From: Flavihumibacter soli
Lineage (GTDB): Bacteria; Bacteroidota; Bacteroidia; Sphingobacteriales; Sphingobacteriaceae
DNA: 64,000 bases
Assembly: GCF_010692725.1 (NCBI RefSeq)
Contig: NZ_JAAFZB010000096.1
Span: forward strand, 1,054,001 to 1,118,000
Direction: 5' to 3'
This document shows positions 63,049 to 64,000 of this stretch, one piece after another. The notes under the pieces are model-generated. The model ran no database searches. It saw only the letters and a program-made list of their open reading frames with translations, and had not been told where the DNA came from. Each line of letters starts with the position of its first letter. Position 1 is the first letter of the stretch. The position numbers were made by a program, and so were the translations under genes.

Positions 63049-63309
63049 GCGTCTGGCAGGATTCACGTGATGTCAAATATCATTATGAATAGTTGCCTTC
63101 CTGGAAGGTTAAAAACGTTCTACACTTGCCAGGACAAGCAGAGGGTTCATAACAGTTAGCTCACTATTACATCAGTTGAAGCAGCTCTTCCGTATCCAGG
63201 CAAGATTTTACCGTACAGCTTGTCCTTAAATGCAGAATGCCCTGAAGTAAATACTTCAGGGCATTCTGGCTAAAAGATTTACTTGTTACTTCAAGGAATC
63301 GTTATATAC
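63049..63309. other. Convergent gldJ-susD gap without a gene
   Basis: About 260 bp with no supportable coding sequence. The longest ATG frame seen is under 35 codons. The only clear structure is the palindrome at 63233-63268. Confidence 0.55.
63233..63268. terminator. Perfect 17-bp palindrome between gldJ and susD
   Basis: CAGAATGCCCTGAAGTA (63233-63249) and TACTTCAGGGCATTCTG (63252-63268) are perfect inverted arms with only two bases between. It lies 41 bp beyond the end of the minus-strand susD-like gene. There is no strong T-tract, but position and stability suggest a transcript end. Confidence 0.7.
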
Positions 63310-64000
63310 CTAATAGCCCGGGTTCTGAACAAGCTCACTGTTAGCCCGCATCTCTCTCTCCGGTATAGGAAACACCATTGCCGGGCTATTATAAGCGAAG
63401 GTACCTGTTGAACGCTTGGTTCTTCTCAGATCGTGGATTCGTGACCCTTCAAATGCAAGTTCCAGTTGTCTCTCTGATAAGATATCATTAAGATTTATTG
63501 TTGCTAATGGGGCGGCACCGGAGCGCACTCTGATCAGATTAACGTCGCTAATCGATGTACCGCCAACGGCCGTTCCTAGTCTGAAATTACATTCCGCTCT
63601 TGTCAGATACATTTCAGCTAACCTTATTACAGGGATATTCTGTCCAAAGGTCTTCCATTTGCCTGTGTATAAATTTCCGGGACGAGCACCAACGCCGGTA
63701 TAGATCAAATCCCTGCCCCGTGCATCGGTACTTGAATAAAGGGCCTGGAAAGGCGAATTTACTCTTAGGTCAGCACGACCAATGCCTTCAAGGCTTGCAT
63801 AGAAGGTAGTTAAGCCATCATTTGAGGTTCCTGCATTATTCTGATCATTCTGCTCTACTTCAAACAATGTTTCGCTCGTACGCTTGTTTGAGAAAACAGA
63901 TTCGAGTGTTGCACTCAATTGAAAGCGGGAGTTAGCAATGATCGTATTAGCATCTGCGAGTGCCTCTGCATACTTGCCCATGGCCAAATAAACTCTTGAG
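63310..64000 (-). CDS. SusD/RagB-family outer-membrane lipoprotein, 5' part cut by window edge
   Basis: The frame is open to the right edge, so only about the last 230 codons are seen. The first visible part, SRVYLAMGKYAEALADANTI, is the TPR-like segment of SusD. IPVIRLAEMYLTRAECNFRL, ERQLELAFEGSRIHDLRRTK and the ending FPIPEREMRANSELVQNPGY are the standard C-terminal markers. SusD proteins cap a TonB-dependent SusC transporter and bind oligosaccharide or peptide at the cell surface. The matching susC should lie beyond the edge. Ligand unknown. Confidence 0.95.
   Translation of the reverse strand, partial: SRVYLAMGKYAEALADANTIIANSRFQLSATLESVFSNKRTSETLFEVEQNDQNNAGTSNDGLTTFYASLEGIGRADLRVNSPFQALYSSTDARGRDLIYTGVGARPGNLYTGKWKTFGQNIPVIRLAEMYLTRAECNFRLGTAVGGTSISDVNLIRVRSGAAPLATINLNDILSERQLELAFEGSRIHDLRRTKRSTGTFAYNSPAMVFPIPEREMRANSELVQNPGY

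Noticed and set aside
63072-63161. Short ATG frame of about 29 codons after gldJ
   Set aside because: No family resemblance, no promoter, and too short to distinguish from chance.
1-64000. tRNA or rRNA genes, CRISPR arrays, insertion sequences, integrases, phage genes
   Set aside because: Gaps between genes were read for tRNA-like, repeat-spacer and transposase signals and none was found; a covariance-model search would be needed to be sure about small RNAs.

Overview
The window looks like a chromosomal segment of a Bacteroidetes bacterium, probably Sphingobacteriaceae (Pedobacter/Mucilaginibacter-like). This rests on type IX secretion and gliding genes (porV, gldJ), a SusD-family lipoprotein, Bacteroidetes-restricted families (DUF2480, DUF3108, DUF3109, DUF4834, DUF6427), TAnnTTTG promoter elements and a lack of clear Shine-Dalgarno sequences. 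The genus is inferred, not shown.

Region 1 (about 1-27.9 kb, all minus strand) is one large surface-polysaccharide locus of tightly packed, often overlapping genes. In transcription order it holds dTDP-L-rhamnose genes (rfbB, rfbC, rfbD, rfbA) and gmd. Next come an SLBB/Wza-type exporter and a Wzz-type co-polymerase. A CDP-3,6-dideoxyhexose block follows (FNR-type reductase, rfbF, rfbG, an NAD(P) reductase, a thiamine-diphosphate enzyme, rfbH). Its gene content matches a yersiniose-like branched sugar pathway. After it comes a Gtr-like trio (polyprenyl-phosphate glycosyltransferase, GtrA flippase, polytopic GT-C-like protein). The last block is a nonulosonic acid operon (legB, legC, NeuD-type acetyltransferase, neuB, neuC, PtmE-like nucleotidyltransferase, neuA, Gfo/Idh oxidoreductase, SDR), matching the GDP-linked CMP-legionaminic acid route. 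A Wzx-like flippase runs off the left edge. The leftmost 20 kb looks more AT-rich than the rest.

Region 2 (28-40 kb, minus strand) is a conserved housekeeping block: DUF3109, DUF3108, DUF2480, a PpiD-like chaperone, LptC, an outer-membrane barrel, CoaX, PurQ, a DUF6427 membrane protein, a MurG-like glycosyltransferase, DinB, a YjjG-like phosphatase and Upp. Two octamer-repeat tracts bound the yjjG-upp gap.

Region 3 (40-57 kb, mixed strands) holds uvrB, YwbE, DUF4834, a small membrane protein, YfhO, a tricorn-like S41 protease and a rhomboid protease. Interspersed are a second, smaller set of glycan genes: four glycosyltransferase or methyltransferase genes, a further methyltransferase and a second flippase.

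Region 4 (57-64 kb) holds typA, a 54-residue FeoB-associated-type Cys-rich peptide, ispF, porV, gldJ and the 3' end of a susD-like gene cut by the right edge.

Taken together, the left locus supplies CMP-, CDP-, dTDP- and GDP-activated deoxy sugars with transport and export machinery for a complex envelope glycan. The right end supplies parts of the type IX secretion apparatus. No tRNA, rRNA, CRISPR array, transposase or integrase was seen.
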